Source: Flavobacterium panacagri (GTDB taxonomy: Bacteria; Bacteroidota; Bacteroidia; Flavobacteriales; Flavobacteriaceae). Taken from it: a stretch of DNA of 64,000 nucleotides. Within the stretch, counting starts at the first letter, position 1. The number at the start of each line of letters is the position of its first letter. Location of the stretch: contig NZ_CP119766.1 of assembly GCF_030378165.1 (NCBI RefSeq), forward strand, positions 3,162,001 to 3,226,000, written 5' to 3'. This document shows positions 16,861 through 25,650 of this stretch, piece after piece. The notes beneath the pieces are model-generated. The model saw only the letters and a list, made by a program, of their open reading frames with translations, was not told the DNA's origin and made no database searches. The position numbers and the translations under genes are program-made.

Positions 16861-18729
16861 ATGATAAGCAAAAGATTAATTACAGCTGGAATTACATTAA
16901 CTGTACTGTTTTCAGCATGTAAAACACAAGATTTAAAAATGAGTACAGCAAAAGAAGAGACTGCAGCAGAAAAGAAAGTAGTAGTTTATCAAGTTTTTAC
17001 ACGCCTTTTTGGAAATAAAAATCAAACCAATAAACCTTGGGGAACCATCGAAGAAAATGGAGTTGGAAAATTTAACGATTTTACAGATAAAGCACTTCAC
17101 GAAATAAAAGATTTAGGTGTTACCTATATTTGGTATACTGGCGTACCTCATCATGCGCTGGTACGTGATTATACAGCGTATGGAATTTCAAATGATGATC
17201 CTGAAGTCGTAAAAGGAAGAGCAGGTTCTCCTTACGCCGTAAAAGATTATTACAATGTAAATCCCGATTTGGCTGTTGATCCAGCCAAACGTCTTGAAGA
17301 ATTTGAAGCCTTAATAAAACGTACTCATAATGCAGGTTTAAAAGTAATTATTGATATTGTTCCCAATCATATTGCACGAAAATATGAAGGTAAATCCAAT
17401 CCTGTTGGCGTAAAAGACTTTGGGGCAGATGATGATGTTTCGGTGGAATACAAAAGGGACAATAATTTCTACTATATACCAAGAGAACATTTTGAAATTC
17501 CTGATGGAGATATTCCATTAAACGGAGAAAAAAATCCGCTTGTTGATGGAAAATTTGATGAAAATCCTGCAAAATGGACAGGAAATGGTTCTCGTAAAGT
17601 AAAACCAGATCAAAACGATTGGTATGAAACTGTTAAAGTGAATTATGGCGTTCGTCCTGATGGCAGTAAAGACTTTCCAGAACTTCCAGCTGGATTTGAT
17701 CAAAAATCGTACAAAGAACATTTTGCTTTTTGGCAGGAGAAAGACGTACCAGATTCTTGGAAAAAGTTTAGAGATATCGCTTTGTATTGGACAGCGAAAG
17801 GAGTCGACGGATTTCGCTATGATATGGCCGAAATGGTTCCTTATGAATTTTGGAGTTATATGAACTCTTCAATTAAAATGAAGAATCCAAATGCTTTTTT
17901 ATTGGCAGAAGTTTATAATCCGAATGAATACCGCAATTACATCCGTTTAGGGAAAATGGATTATCTCTATGATAAAGTAGAAACTTACGATAAGCTGAAA
18001 GATATTATTCAGGGAAAATCTTCTCCAGATGAGTTAAATGATATTCAAAAAAGAATGACAGATATTGAACATCATATGCTTCATTTTTTGGATAATCATG
18101 ACGAACAGCGTTTGGCTTCGCCAGAATTTGCAGGGAGTCCAGAAAGAGGAAAACCTTTAATGGTAGTTTCGGCAACATTGAGCACTTCGCCAACTATGAT
18201 TTATTTTGGACAAGAAGTAGGGGAGGCTGGAAATGAAGATGCCGGTTTTGGTAAACGCTCCAGAACCTCTATTTTTGATTATATCGGTGTTCCAAATCAT
18301 CAGCGTTGGATGAATGAAGGAAAGTTTGATGGAGGACAACTTTCTGAATCTGAAAAACAACTTCGTGATTTTTACAAACGTTTATTGAATTTTACAATCA
18401 ACAGTAGTGCTTTGATGGGAAGCTTTGAAGAAATTCAATCTGCAAACCGTCAAAATACGAATTATGATGCGTTGTTGTATTCTTATGTTCGCTGGTCAGA
18501 AAAACAAAAACTAATTGTAATTGCTAATTTTTCTTCAGAAAAAGAAAGTGAATTTGAATTAAAAATACCTTCTTCTGTGATTTCAAAATGGAATCTAAAA
18601 GATGGTTCTTATGTGCTTGTAGATAAATTATATTCTGTCAGTAAAACTTATCTTAATGTGAAAAATGGTGAAGGTTTAGCACGAGTTAAAATAAAACCTT
18701 CTGAATCGTTTATTTATGAAGTAAATTAA
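16861..18729 (+). CDS. GH13 alpha-amylase family lipoprotein
   Basis: A 622-residue glycoside hydrolase acting on alpha-glucans. A lipoprotein signal peptide ends in LFSAC, so it is expected to be membrane-anchored, either periplasmic or surface. The GH13 motifs are present: VIIDIVPNH, nucleophile Asp in GFRYDMAEM (residue 321), acid/base Glu in LLAEVYNP (residue 350) and the third acid in FLDNHDEQR (Asp414). The C-terminal ~80 residues look like the usual beta-sandwich domain. No SusC/SusD pair adjoins it, so it is not in a classical polysaccharide locus. It converges on the GH130 gene. Confidence 0.92.
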   Translation: MISKRLITAGITLTVLFSACKTQDLKMSTAKEETAAEKKVVVYQVFTRLFGNKNQTNKPWGTIEENGVGKFNDFTDKALHEIKDLGVTYIWYTGVPHHALVRDYTAYGISNDDPEVVKGRAGSPYAVKDYYNVNPDLAVDPAKRLEEFEALIKRTHNAGLKVIIDIVPNHIARKYEGKSNPVGVKDFGADDDVSVEYKRDNNFYYIPREHFEIPDGDIPLNGEKNPLVDGKFDENPAKWTGNGSRKVKPDQNDWYETVKVNYGVRPDGSKDFPELPAGFDQKSYKEHFAFWQEKDVPDSWKKFRDIALYWTAKGVDGFRYDMAEMVPYEFWSYMNSSIKMKNPNAFLLAEVYNPNEYRNYIRLGKMDYLYDKVETYDKLKDIIQGKSSPDELNDIQKRMTDIEHHMLHFLDNHDEQRLASPEFAGSPERGKPLMVVSATLSTSPTMIYFGQEVGEAGNEDAGFGKRSRTSIFDYIGVPNHQRWMNEGKFDGGQLSESEKQLRDFYKRLLNFTINSSALMGSFEEIQSANRQNTNYDALLYSYVRWSEKQKLIVIANFSSEKESEFELKIPSSVISKWNLKDGSYVLVDKLYSVSKTYLNVKNGEGLARVKIKPSESFIYEVN

Positions 18730-18752
18730 ATCAATATATTTTTTTAAACTAA

Positions 18753-18790
18753 AACTTGCTTGGAGACTTATTGTTAGATCTAAGCAAGTT
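18753..18790. terminator. Bidirectional terminator between the amylase and GH130 genes
   Basis: AACTTGCTT (18753-18761) pairs with AAGCAAGTT (18782-18790). T-rich sequence follows on the plus side and A-rich sequence precedes it, between two converging genes. Confidence 0.8.
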
Positions 18791-18797
18791 TTTTGTT

Positions 18798-19856
18798 CTA
18801 AACTTCTTTTAAAAATGTGAGAATTTCTTTGATTGAAAACTGCGCTCCGCAGACAAATTCGTCAGAAGCGCCATAATAAACAGTCAGTGTATCACCGTCA
18901 GGTTCTATAATATGGCCATTTGTAAATACCACATTTCCGAAAAATCCGCTCAATTCATAATCTGTTGAGGGAAACATAATAGGAGCTTCGGTTCTTGAAA
19001 TGACTTTGGCAGGATTTTCTAAATCTAAGAGAAAAGCGCCCAGACAATATTGATGAGCTTCATTTGCGCCATGATAAATCTCGAGCCAGCCTTTTTCTGT
19101 TTTAATAGGTGCTGCACCGGCGCCAACTCTTTTACTGTCCCAATTTCCTTTTCTGGTTTTAATAATACATTGATGATTTCCCCAATGAAGACCATCGGGA
19201 GATGAAGCAATCCAAATGTAATTTCCGCCAATATCTACACTGCTTGGACGGTGTAAGGCATAAAACAACCCATTTATTTTTTCTTCAAAAATAGCGCAGT
19301 CTTTATTATGAGGAGGGAAGATCAGTCCGTGTTTCTGGAAATTTTTCCAGTCGGTTGTCGTGCGTAAACCTACACCAACGCCATTGCTGGATACAGAAGT
19401 AAAAGTTAAATAATATTTTCCTTCAATAAGAGAGACACGGCAGTCTTCAATTCCGAAAGTTTCCAATATTCCTTCGCCTATTAAATAAGGATAGTTTTCA
19501 GGTTCATAGAAATGTTTTCCATCTTTGCTACACAGTAAGCGAATGTGTGATAAAGTGGTCAAGTAATCGATTCCTTGATAGTTAATTACTCTTGCGTCAG
19601 TTGCTGTAAGTTCGGGATGATCTTTTAGAATTTCTATGATTTCGATTAAACCATTTTCTGTAAGTATTGGAAAAGAAATACTATTTTCAGCTTGTTTTGG
19701 TCTCTCAGCAACTCTTACGGCCAGCCAGATTTTGTTTTCAAATTGAAATACACCGGGATTTAAAAGACAGGTAATCTCTAATCCTTCTCTGCTTGGAGGT
19801 AAATCTGATGGCGATAATAAAGGGTTTTCTAAAAAACGATTTGCAATATCTTTCAT
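18798..19856 (-). CDS. Glycoside hydrolase family 130 protein
   Basis: A 352-residue five-bladed propeller enzyme of the GH130 type. These are mostly inverting phosphorylases or hydrolases of beta-mannosides. The N-terminus NPLLSPSDLPP...LNPGVFQFENKIWLAVRVAERP and the later segments FGIEDCRVSLIEGKYYLTFTS, KDCAIFEEKI and GAGAAPIKTEKGWLEIYHG fit the family. There is no signal peptide, so it is cytoplasmic. The specific mannoside substrate cannot be told. It faces the amylase gene, so this spot may handle stored or imported sugars. Confidence 0.85.
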   Translation of the reverse strand: MKDIANRFLENPLLSPSDLPPSREGLEITCLLNPGVFQFENKIWLAVRVAERPKQAENSISFPILTENGLIEIIEILKDHPELTATDARVINYQGIDYLTTLSHIRLLCSKDGKHFYEPENYPYLIGEGILETFGIEDCRVSLIEGKYYLTFTSVSSNGVGVGLRTTTDWKNFQKHGLIFPPHNKDCAIFEEKINGLFYALHRPSSVDIGGNYIWIASSPDGLHWGNHQCIIKTRKGNWDSKRVGAGAAPIKTEKGWLEIYHGANEAHQYCLGAFLLDLENPAKVISRTEAPIMFPSTDYELSGFFGNVVFTNGHIIEPDGDTLTVYYGASDEFVCGAQFSIKEILTFLKEV

Positions 19857-19892
19857 GTTATTCGTGTTTAGAGTTACCCTTAAGGTATAAAA

Positions 19893-19925
19893 AAAAGCTG
19901 ATACTTTGTTTGGTATCAGCTTTTT
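19893..19925 (-). terminator. Terminator of the superoxide dismutase gene
   Basis: AAAAAGCTGATAC (19893-19905) pairs perfectly with GTATCAGCTTTTT (19913-19925). It ends the rightward-to-left operon that finishes with superoxide dismutase. Confidence 0.85.
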
Positions 19926-19928
19926 GTT

Positions 19929-20708
19929 TTATACTTTTTTGACCTTTTTAAGCGCTTCTACATAATATTCGTTCACTTTTTCCCAATTAATATGGTCATA
20001 AAAAGCGTCAATATAACTTCCCTTTCTGTTTTGATAATCCAGATAATACGCATGTTCCCAAAGATCAATTCCTAAAATTGGTGTTCCTGGAATCAGAGCA
20101 TTTTTCATTAAAGGATTATCTTGGTCTTGTGTCGTGGTAATCTGTAATTTTCCATAACGATCTACTACTAACCAAACCCATCCCGAACCGAATTGTTTCT
20201 CAGATTGTGCTTTAAATTGATTGGTTAGGTTGTTAAAAGAACCAAACTCTTTATTAATAGACCCTGAAAGCGTATCTTTTGGAGTTTGCTCTTTTGGAGT
20301 TAAAATATTAAAATAAAGTGTGTGATTGTAATAGCCTCCAGCGTTTTGACGAAGTTTAGCGTTATTTAAATCCATCTTTTTTAAAATATCCTCAATTGGC
20401 ATATTTTCAAATTCTGTAGAAACAATTTCTTTATTGAAATTGTTTGTGTACGAAAGATAGTGTTTAGAATAATGCGTTTCCATGGTCAGTGATCTTATTG
20501 CAGGAGAAAGACCATCATAAGCAAAAGGCAGTTTGGTCATTTCAAAAGAACCGGGATCAGCTTTAACTTCATTAGGTGAGCCTATAGTGATTTTCTCTTC
20601 TTTTGTTGGAAGGGGAACCTCAACTACTTCTGTCAGCTTGTCTTCTTTACAGGAAAATAATAGTAAAAATGAAGCTAAAGCAGTAAAAAGAACAACGTTT
20701 TTCTTCAT
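19929..20708 (-). CDS. Exported Fe/Mn superoxide dismutase lipoprotein
   Basis: Converts superoxide to oxygen and hydrogen peroxide. The metal ligands are visible in ETHYSKHYLSY, GGYYNHTLYF and LWEHAYYLDYQNRK, giving the complete His-His-Asp-His set. Unlike the usual ~200-residue cytoplasmic enzyme, this one has 259 residues. A lipoprotein signal ends LLLFSC, followed by a ~35-residue linker, so it acts outside the cytoplasm. It is the last gene of the acyl-CoA-binding protein/psd/cdsA run, 7 bases after the preceding stop. Fe versus Mn cannot be decided from sequence alone. Confidence 0.92.
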   Translation of the reverse strand: MKKNVVLFTALASFLLLFSCKEDKLTEVVEVPLPTKEEKITIGSPNEVKADPGSFEMTKLPFAYDGLSPAIRSLTMETHYSKHYLSYTNNFNKEIVSTEFENMPIEDILKKMDLNNAKLRQNAGGYYNHTLYFNILTPKEQTPKDTLSGSINKEFGSFNNLTNQFKAQSEKQFGSGWVWLVVDRYGKLQITTTQDQDNPLMKNALIPGTPILGIDLWEHAYYLDYQNRKGSYIDAFYDHINWEKVNEYYVEALKKVKKV

Positions 20709-20715
20709 AATGTTT

Positions 20716-20985
20716 TTATTTTGATGTTAATGAATTAATGATCTCAATGTAATTTTCTTTCGCTTCGTCTACAGATATATGACTAATCTGCATCCAAGCA
20801 TTGGTTTTGAAAGCATCTCTCAGATCAAAATTTTCAGATTGATTGTAGACCGCAGTTCCAAAAGTAGCCTGTTTATAAAACGCGTAAAGCCTTAACTGCA
20901 CATCTTGTGGCAGTGAAGCCTGAGTCATTGTCATAGCAATTTCTACAGCTTCAGCAAAACGAATATCTAAATCTTTATCAGCCAT
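20716..20985 (-). CDS. Acyl-CoA-binding protein
   Basis: An 89-residue ACBP-fold protein that binds long-chain acyl-CoA esters. It shows the four-helix pattern and the family segment LRLYAFYKQATFG near residue 28, with the conserved Lys and Tyr. In place of the common KYxAW motif it has FKTNAWMQI. It abuts psd (next base) and lies beside cdsA, which fits a role in supplying or buffering acyl chains for phospholipid synthesis. Confidence 0.88.
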   Translation of the reverse strand: MADKDLDIRFAEAVEIAMTMTQASLPQDVQLRLYAFYKQATFGTAVYNQSENFDLRDAFKTNAWMQISHISVDEAKENYIEIINSLTSK

Positions 20986-21639
20986 TTATGCCTTTGTAGC
21001 AATAATTGTTTTTCCGCCAATCGCTTTTTGGTTTAATTCAACGTTGATTGGTGTACCTAAAGGTAAAAATAAATCTACTCTTGATCCAAATTTAATAAAA
21101 CCAGCATCTGTTCCTTGAACAACCTGCATTCCTTCTTTAGCATAATTTACAATTCTACGGGCTAGTGCACCAGCAATTTGTCTGTATAAAATAGCGCCAA
21201 AAGTTTCGTTTTCAATAACAACTGTAGTTCTTTCATTTTCTTCACTAGCTTTTGGATGCCAAGCTACAAGGAATTTTCCAGGGTGGTATTTGCTGAATTT
21301 AATGATACCATCCATTGCGTAACGCGTTACGTGTACATTGATTGGCGACATAAAAATTGAAACCTGCAAACGTTTATCTTTAAAATATTCTCCTTCATAA
21401 ACTTCCTCGATAACCACAACTTTTCCATCAACAGGAGCCAGAATATGATCACTGTTTCTAATTGCAATTCTTTTAGGGTTTCTAAAGAATTGTAAAATAA
21501 TGATCAGAATTACAAGCGCTGCAATTTGAACAAGCATTCTAAGCCAATTGATATCTATAAATCTTTCAGCAATTAAAAGTACAGCTACAGTAAATACAGT
21601 ACCTAGTAAAATGGACGGGCCTCCTTCTTTATGAAACAT
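20986..21639 (-). CDS. psd: Phosphatidylserine decarboxylase (Psd-A type)
   Basis: Makes phosphatidylethanolamine from phosphatidylserine. The short 217-residue form has two N-terminal membrane helices (~12-50). Conserved segments follow: ILAPVDGKVVVIEEVYEGEY, IFMSPINVHVTRYAMDG and the self-cleavage site IKFGSRVDLFLP near 180, where the Ser becomes the pyruvoyl group. Its start overlaps the end of cdsA by 11 bases, so translation is probably coupled. It is an inner-membrane enzyme. Confidence 0.93.
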   Translation of the reverse strand: MFHKEGGPSILLGTVFTVAVLLIAERFIDINWLRMLVQIAALVILIIILQFFRNPKRIAIRNSDHILAPVDGKVVVIEEVYEGEYFKDKRLQVSIFMSPINVHVTRYAMDGIIKFSKYHPGKFLVAWHPKASEENERTTVVIENETFGAILYRQIAGALARRIVNYAKEGMQVVQGTDAGFIKFGSRVDLFLPLGTPINVELNQKAIGGKTIIATKA

Positions 21640-22519
21640 AATATAAAATTTGATAAAATAAAAATATAATGGGTGCTACAAATATAACACTATCTAATCG
21701 ATCTAAGATACCTCCATGTCCAGGCATTATCGAACCGCTGTCTTTTACACCTGCAATTCTTTTAAATTTGGACTCAATCAAATCTCCAATAGTGCCAAAA
21801 ACACTAACAATTAAAGCAATGATTGTCCAAATTAAAATAGACATATTGCTAAACTCAGGTTTAGGTTGAATGTAAAATTTAGAGATTAAAAATCCTGCTA
21901 AAGCAGCAAAAACTACACCGCCAAGAAAACCTTCAACTGTTTTTTTAGGAGAAACACGTTCAAATAATTTATGCTTTCCCATTGATTTCCCAACCAAATA
22001 AGCAAAAGTATCATTGGTCCAGATTAAAACAAATAATCCAATGATGATTTTCGGATTGTAATCGTTTGTTCCAAATGAGATTTTAACAATAAATATAAAT
22101 GGAAGTGTAATGTATCCTAATAAATAGAGGTATTTAGAAGAAGTGCTTATCTTTTGAACAGAGTCATAAAATAAGAATATGATGCATTTAATAGAAACCA
22201 CAATTGTAATCGCAAGAAGAATTAGATCCAGCTGTTTAATATTGGTTTCTAAACTTATGTTTGTGTTAAATGAATCGTTAAGGTATTTAGTTGTTTGTTT
22301 ATTATAATGGCTTACAAGAATTGTAGAGGTATAAATCACTAAACCAAAGAGTATGGAAAATACTTTGTTTAGATTTACAATATTCGAAAATTCGTAAATT
22401 GTAATGATTAGGAAAACACCAAAAAGGACAATGAAGCTTTCAGTTGAAAACAGTATCGAACTAAGTAATAGAGCGATATAAACAGCACCAGAAATGGTTC
22501 TCTTCAGTGTTTCGTTCAT
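21629..22519 (-). CDS. cdsA: Phosphatidate cytidylyltransferase
   Basis: Forms CDP-diacylglycerol from phosphatidate and CTP, the branch point of phospholipid synthesis. The 296 residues contain about seven to eight membrane helices. The C-terminal signature is GDLIESKFKRIAGVKDSG followed by PGHGGILDRLDS, with the catalytic Asp residues. It starts 1 base after the LUD-gene stop and overlaps psd, so LUD-cdsA-psd-ACBP-SOD forms one operon. Confidence 0.95.
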   Translation of the reverse strand: MNETLKRTISGAVYIALLLSSILFSTESFIVLFGVFLIITIYEFSNIVNLNKVFSILFGLVIYTSTILVSHYNKQTTKYLNDSFNTNISLETNIKQLDLILLAITIVVSIKCIIFLFYDSVQKISTSSKYLYLLGYITLPFIFIVKISFGTNDYNPKIIIGLFVLIWTNDTFAYLVGKSMGKHKLFERVSPKKTVEGFLGGVVFAALAGFLISKFYIQPKPEFSNMSILIWTIIALIVSVFGTIGDLIESKFKRIAGVKDSGSIMPGHGGILDRLDSVIFVAPIIFLFYQILYYVS

Positions 22520-22520
22520 C

Positions 22521-23126
22521 TTAAAGGTCTTCTAAAAGCAATAAATAAAGATTTTTAGCAACACTTCCGTATTGCGTAAAGTCTTCTTCTTTTGCTTTTT
22601 CGAAATATTTTATTGTAGTGATGTTAGTAGGTATGTCTCTGTCGTACTTACGCTTTATAGCACTTAAACCATCACTCTTCATTGGAAGAATCTGACTTGT
22701 TGTAGCTATAATAACAATATTCGCAGGTAATTCGTTTGGTTTATTTTGTCGAATTTGTTTAGATGAAAATAGAATAGAACCTTCGTCTGCTATTAGATTT
22801 TCACAGCTTGCTAATAAGAATTTAGGTTTAGAAGGTGCAATGTAAAATAGTTTATTTTCGTCTAATAAACCAAATAGAGCAGGTTCATAGCATAAAACTT
22901 CTTGTTCAAACCAGTCATTTTCTTCTAAAATGTTTTCAAACTGTTCAGTAACCTCACTTTTGTTTTCACAGTACAAGAATTTACCTCCATTTTTCTTAAA
23001 ATTGAAAATAAATTGTTCGTCTAAAGATAAATGACTGTTTTGGGCAGAGGTGCCTGCATATTCGCTTTCGTTCTCTTCATCAGAAGGGGCTTCACTCGAG
23101 CCAAATATTTTTTTGAAAAAATTCAT
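22521..23126 (-). CDS. LUD domain protein
   Basis: A 201-residue protein of the LUD (LutC/YkgG-like, former DUF162) family. The core segments ENKLFYIAPSKPKFLLASCE and ANIVIIATTSQILPMKSDGL are typical, and the first ~35 residues are an acidic Ser-rich extension. Family members are tied to lactate utilisation, but there are no lutAB genes here. This placement before cdsA points to another, undefined role. A terminator after ftsH suggests that a separate promoter drives it. Confidence 0.8.
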   Translation of the reverse strand: MNFFKKIFGSSEAPSDEENESEYAGTSAQNSHLSLDEQFIFNFKKNGGKFLYCENKSEVTEQFENILEENDWFEQEVLCYEPALFGLLDENKLFYIAPSKPKFLLASCENLIADEGSILFSSKQIRQNKPNELPANIVIIATTSQILPMKSDGLSAIKRKYDRDIPTNITTIKYFEKAKEEDFTQYGSVAKNLYLLLLEDL

Positions 23127-23177
23127 TTTTTATATGAAATGCTTTACATGTTAGTTGAAAACGTTCAAAGATAAAAA

Positions 23178-23212
23178 AATCTTAATTCAAAAGGCTATTT
23201 TGAATTAAGATT
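23178..23212 (-). terminator. Terminator of ftsH
   Basis: The 15-base arms AATCTTAATTCAAAA and TTTTGAATTAAGATT pair perfectly around a 5-base loop, just after the ftsH stop codon on the minus strand. Confidence 0.8.
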
Positions 23213-23242
23213 TTAAAAAATTATTACGTTTTTCGTAATTAT

Positions 23243-25168
23243 TTATGAAACTACTTCTTCTAGATTTTTATCAAAAGTTCGTTTTCCAAATATGTTTTCT
23301 AAGTCATCTTTAAAGATTACTTCTTTTTCAATCAGAATATCAGCAAGTTGGTTTAACTTGTCTTTGTTTTCTTCTAATATATGAATCGCTCTCTGGTATT
23401 GTCCTTCGATTAATTCTGAAATTTCAGCGTCAATGATTTTTGCTGTTTCATCAGAATATGGTTTAGAGAAGTTATACTCGCTTTGTCCAGTTGAGTCGTA
23501 GTAAGTAACGTTTCCAATTTTATCGTTCAATCCGTAAATTGTTACCATTGCACGAGCTTGACGTGTTACTTTTTCTAAATCGCTCAAAGCACCAGTAGAA
23601 ATTCTGTCAAAAGTTACTTTTTCAGCAGCTCTTCCGCCCATTGTAGCACACATTTCGTCTAACATTTGATCTGTTCTCACGATTTGTCTTTCTTCTGGTA
23701 AATACCAAGCAGCACCTAAACTCTGTCCACGAGGAACGATAGTTACTTTAATAAGAGGTGCAGCGTGCTCTAACATCCAGCTTACAGTAGCGTGACCAGC
23801 TTCGTGAATTGCAATTGCTCTTTTCTCTTCGGGAGTGATGATTTTGTTTTTCTTTTCAAGACCACCAATAATTCTATCTACAGCATCAAGGAAATCTTGT
23901 CTGTCTACAGCTGGTTTGTTGTTACGAGCAGCAATAAGTGCAGCTTCATTACAAACGTTAGCGATATCAGCACCAGAGAAACCAGGAGTTTGTTTTGCTA
24001 AGAAATCTAAGTCAAGACCTTCTACTTTTTTGATAGGAGCTAAGTGAACTTTAAAAATTTCAGCTCTTTCTCTAATGTCTGGTAAGTCTACAAAAATTTG
24101 TCTGTCAAAACGTCCAGCACGCATTAAAGCTTTGTCTAAAACATCGGCTCTGTTGGTTGCAGCCAGAACAATTACGTTTGAGTTTGTACCAAAACCATCC
24201 ATTTCTGTTAGTAATTGGTTCAAAGTGTTTTCTCTTTCGTCATTTCCGCCAGACATATTACTTTTTCCTCTCGCTCTACCAACAGCATCAATCTCGTCAA
24301 TGAAAATGATAGCAGGAGATTTTTCTTTGGCTTGTTTGAACAAATCACGTACACGTGAAGCACCAACTCCAACAAACATCTCTACGAAATCAGAACCTGA
24401 TAAAGAGAAGAAAGGTACTTGAGCTTCACCAGCAACCGCTTTTGCCAATAAAGTTTTACCAGTTCCCGGAGGTCCTACCAATAAGGCTCCTTTTGGAATT
24501 TTACCTCCAAGGTTTGTATATTTTTCTGGATTTTTAAGGAATTCAACAATTTCTTGAATTTCTTCTTTAGCACCTTCTAGACCAGCTACATCTTTAAATG
24601 TGGTTTTAATGTCTGTTTTCTCATCAAACAATTTTGCTTTAGATTTTCCAATATTGAAAATCTGTCCACCTCCGCCAGCGCCTCCGCCAGACATTTTACG
24701 CATGATGAAAATCCATACACCCACAATGATGATGATAGGAAGTAAGCTGATTAAAATATCGCTCCAGTTATTTTTTTGAAGGAAATTAAAATCTTTTAGT
24801 TTTCCTTCATTAACTGCTTTTTCTAGTTTCGTCTGAAAAATTTGATCATTACCAATTTCCAAAGTATAATGTGGACCTTTGTTTGGTTGTTTGAAAATAT
24901 CTTCGGCAACTTTTTTATTCGCTGGATCTTTAAGAGCAGCGGCATTTAAATATACTTCAGCTTCAGCCTTATTGTACACAATAACTTTATCAATCTGGCC
25001 TTTTTCTAATAAGGTGTTGAATTTAGAAGAAGTTAATTGTGCAGGCTCGCTTAAGCTAGATCCTCCTGTAGCAAAACTTATAAATAAAAAAACTAAAAGT
25101 ATTGCGGTGTATATTAACCAAGGACTTATTTTAAATTTATTCGGATTTGGATTATTATCTTTAGCCAT
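23243..25168 (-). CDS. ftsH: ATP-dependent zinc metalloprotease FtsH
   Basis: A membrane-anchored AAA+ protease for quality control of membrane and regulatory proteins. The 641 residues contain two membrane helices (~15-32 and ~137-157) flanking an FtsH periplasmic domain. A Gly-rich stretch, an AAA+ module with VGPPGTGKTLLAKA near 230 and IIFIDEIDAVG near 290, and the zinc site HEAGH near 450 follow. The second-region homology RAGRFDRQ is present. It follows rsfS by 15 bases on the same strand and ends at its own terminator. Confidence 0.97.
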   Translation of the reverse strand: MAKDNNPNPNKFKISPWLIYTAILLVFLFISFATGGSSLSEPAQLTSSKFNTLLEKGQIDKVIVYNKAEAEVYLNAAALKDPANKKVAEDIFKQPNKGPHYTLEIGNDQIFQTKLEKAVNEGKLKDFNFLQKNNWSDILISLLPIIIIVGVWIFIMRKMSGGGAGGGGQIFNIGKSKAKLFDEKTDIKTTFKDVAGLEGAKEEIQEIVEFLKNPEKYTNLGGKIPKGALLVGPPGTGKTLLAKAVAGEAQVPFFSLSGSDFVEMFVGVGASRVRDLFKQAKEKSPAIIFIDEIDAVGRARGKSNMSGGNDERENTLNQLLTEMDGFGTNSNVIVLAATNRADVLDKALMRAGRFDRQIFVDLPDIRERAEIFKVHLAPIKKVEGLDLDFLAKQTPGFSGADIANVCNEAALIAARNNKPAVDRQDFLDAVDRIIGGLEKKNKIITPEEKRAIAIHEAGHATVSWMLEHAAPLIKVTIVPRGQSLGAAWYLPEERQIVRTDQMLDEMCATMGGRAAEKVTFDRISTGALSDLEKVTRQARAMVTIYGLNDKIGNVTYYDSTGQSEYNFSKPYSDETAKIIDAEISELIEGQYQRAIHILEENKDKLNQLADILIEKEVIFKDDLENIFGKRTFDKNLEEVVS

Positions 25169-25183
25169 TTAGTGAAAGTTTCT

Positions 25184-25555
25184 TTAGTATTTGTTCTCGA
25201 TTGTAGTTATTTTGGCATCGCCCCAAAGGCTTTCGATGTTGTAATACTCGCGGATATGCTTTTGGAAAACGTGTACAACAATGTGTACATAATCCATTAA
25301 AACCCATTCTGCGTTATCTGTTCCTTCTACGTGCCAAGGTTTATCTTTTAAGTCTTTTGATACTGTTTTTTGAATTGAGTTTACGATGGCGTTAACTTGG
25401 GTATTTGAGCTACCGTTGCAAATTACAAAATAGTCGCACACAGCAGTATCTATCTCTCTTAAGTCAAGAATATCGATATCATTTCCTTTTACTTCCTCAA
25501 TCCCTTTGATTATGTTCGCCAGTAGAACATCATTATTAATCGTCTTTTTCGCCAT
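25184..25555 (-). CDS. rsfS: Ribosomal silencing factor RsfS
   Basis: A 123-residue protein that binds ribosomal protein L14 and blocks subunit joining in slow growth. The family signatures are DILDLREIDTAVCDYFVICNG and the C-terminal WVLMDYVHIVVHVFQKHIRE segment. It is the first gene of rsfS-ftsH. The divergent birA start is about 95 bases away, so both promoters must share that gap. Confidence 0.95.
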   Translation of the reverse strand: MAKKTINNDVLLANIIKGIEEVKGNDIDILDLREIDTAVCDYFVICNGSSNTQVNAIVNSIQKTVSKDLKDKPWHVEGTDNAEWVLMDYVHIVVHVFQKHIREYYNIESLWGDAKITTIENKY

Positions 25556-25650
25556 GAATTATTTTATATGTGAATTTGTAAAGTTACCAAATTTTGTGAT
25601 TATTTTTGATCCTTAACAAAATATTAAATTAAGTTATTCAAATTATTTTA

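Noticed and set aside
23792..24422. Several plus-strand frames inside ftsH
   Set aside because: They are antisense shadows of a well-conserved gene and have no recognisable domain.
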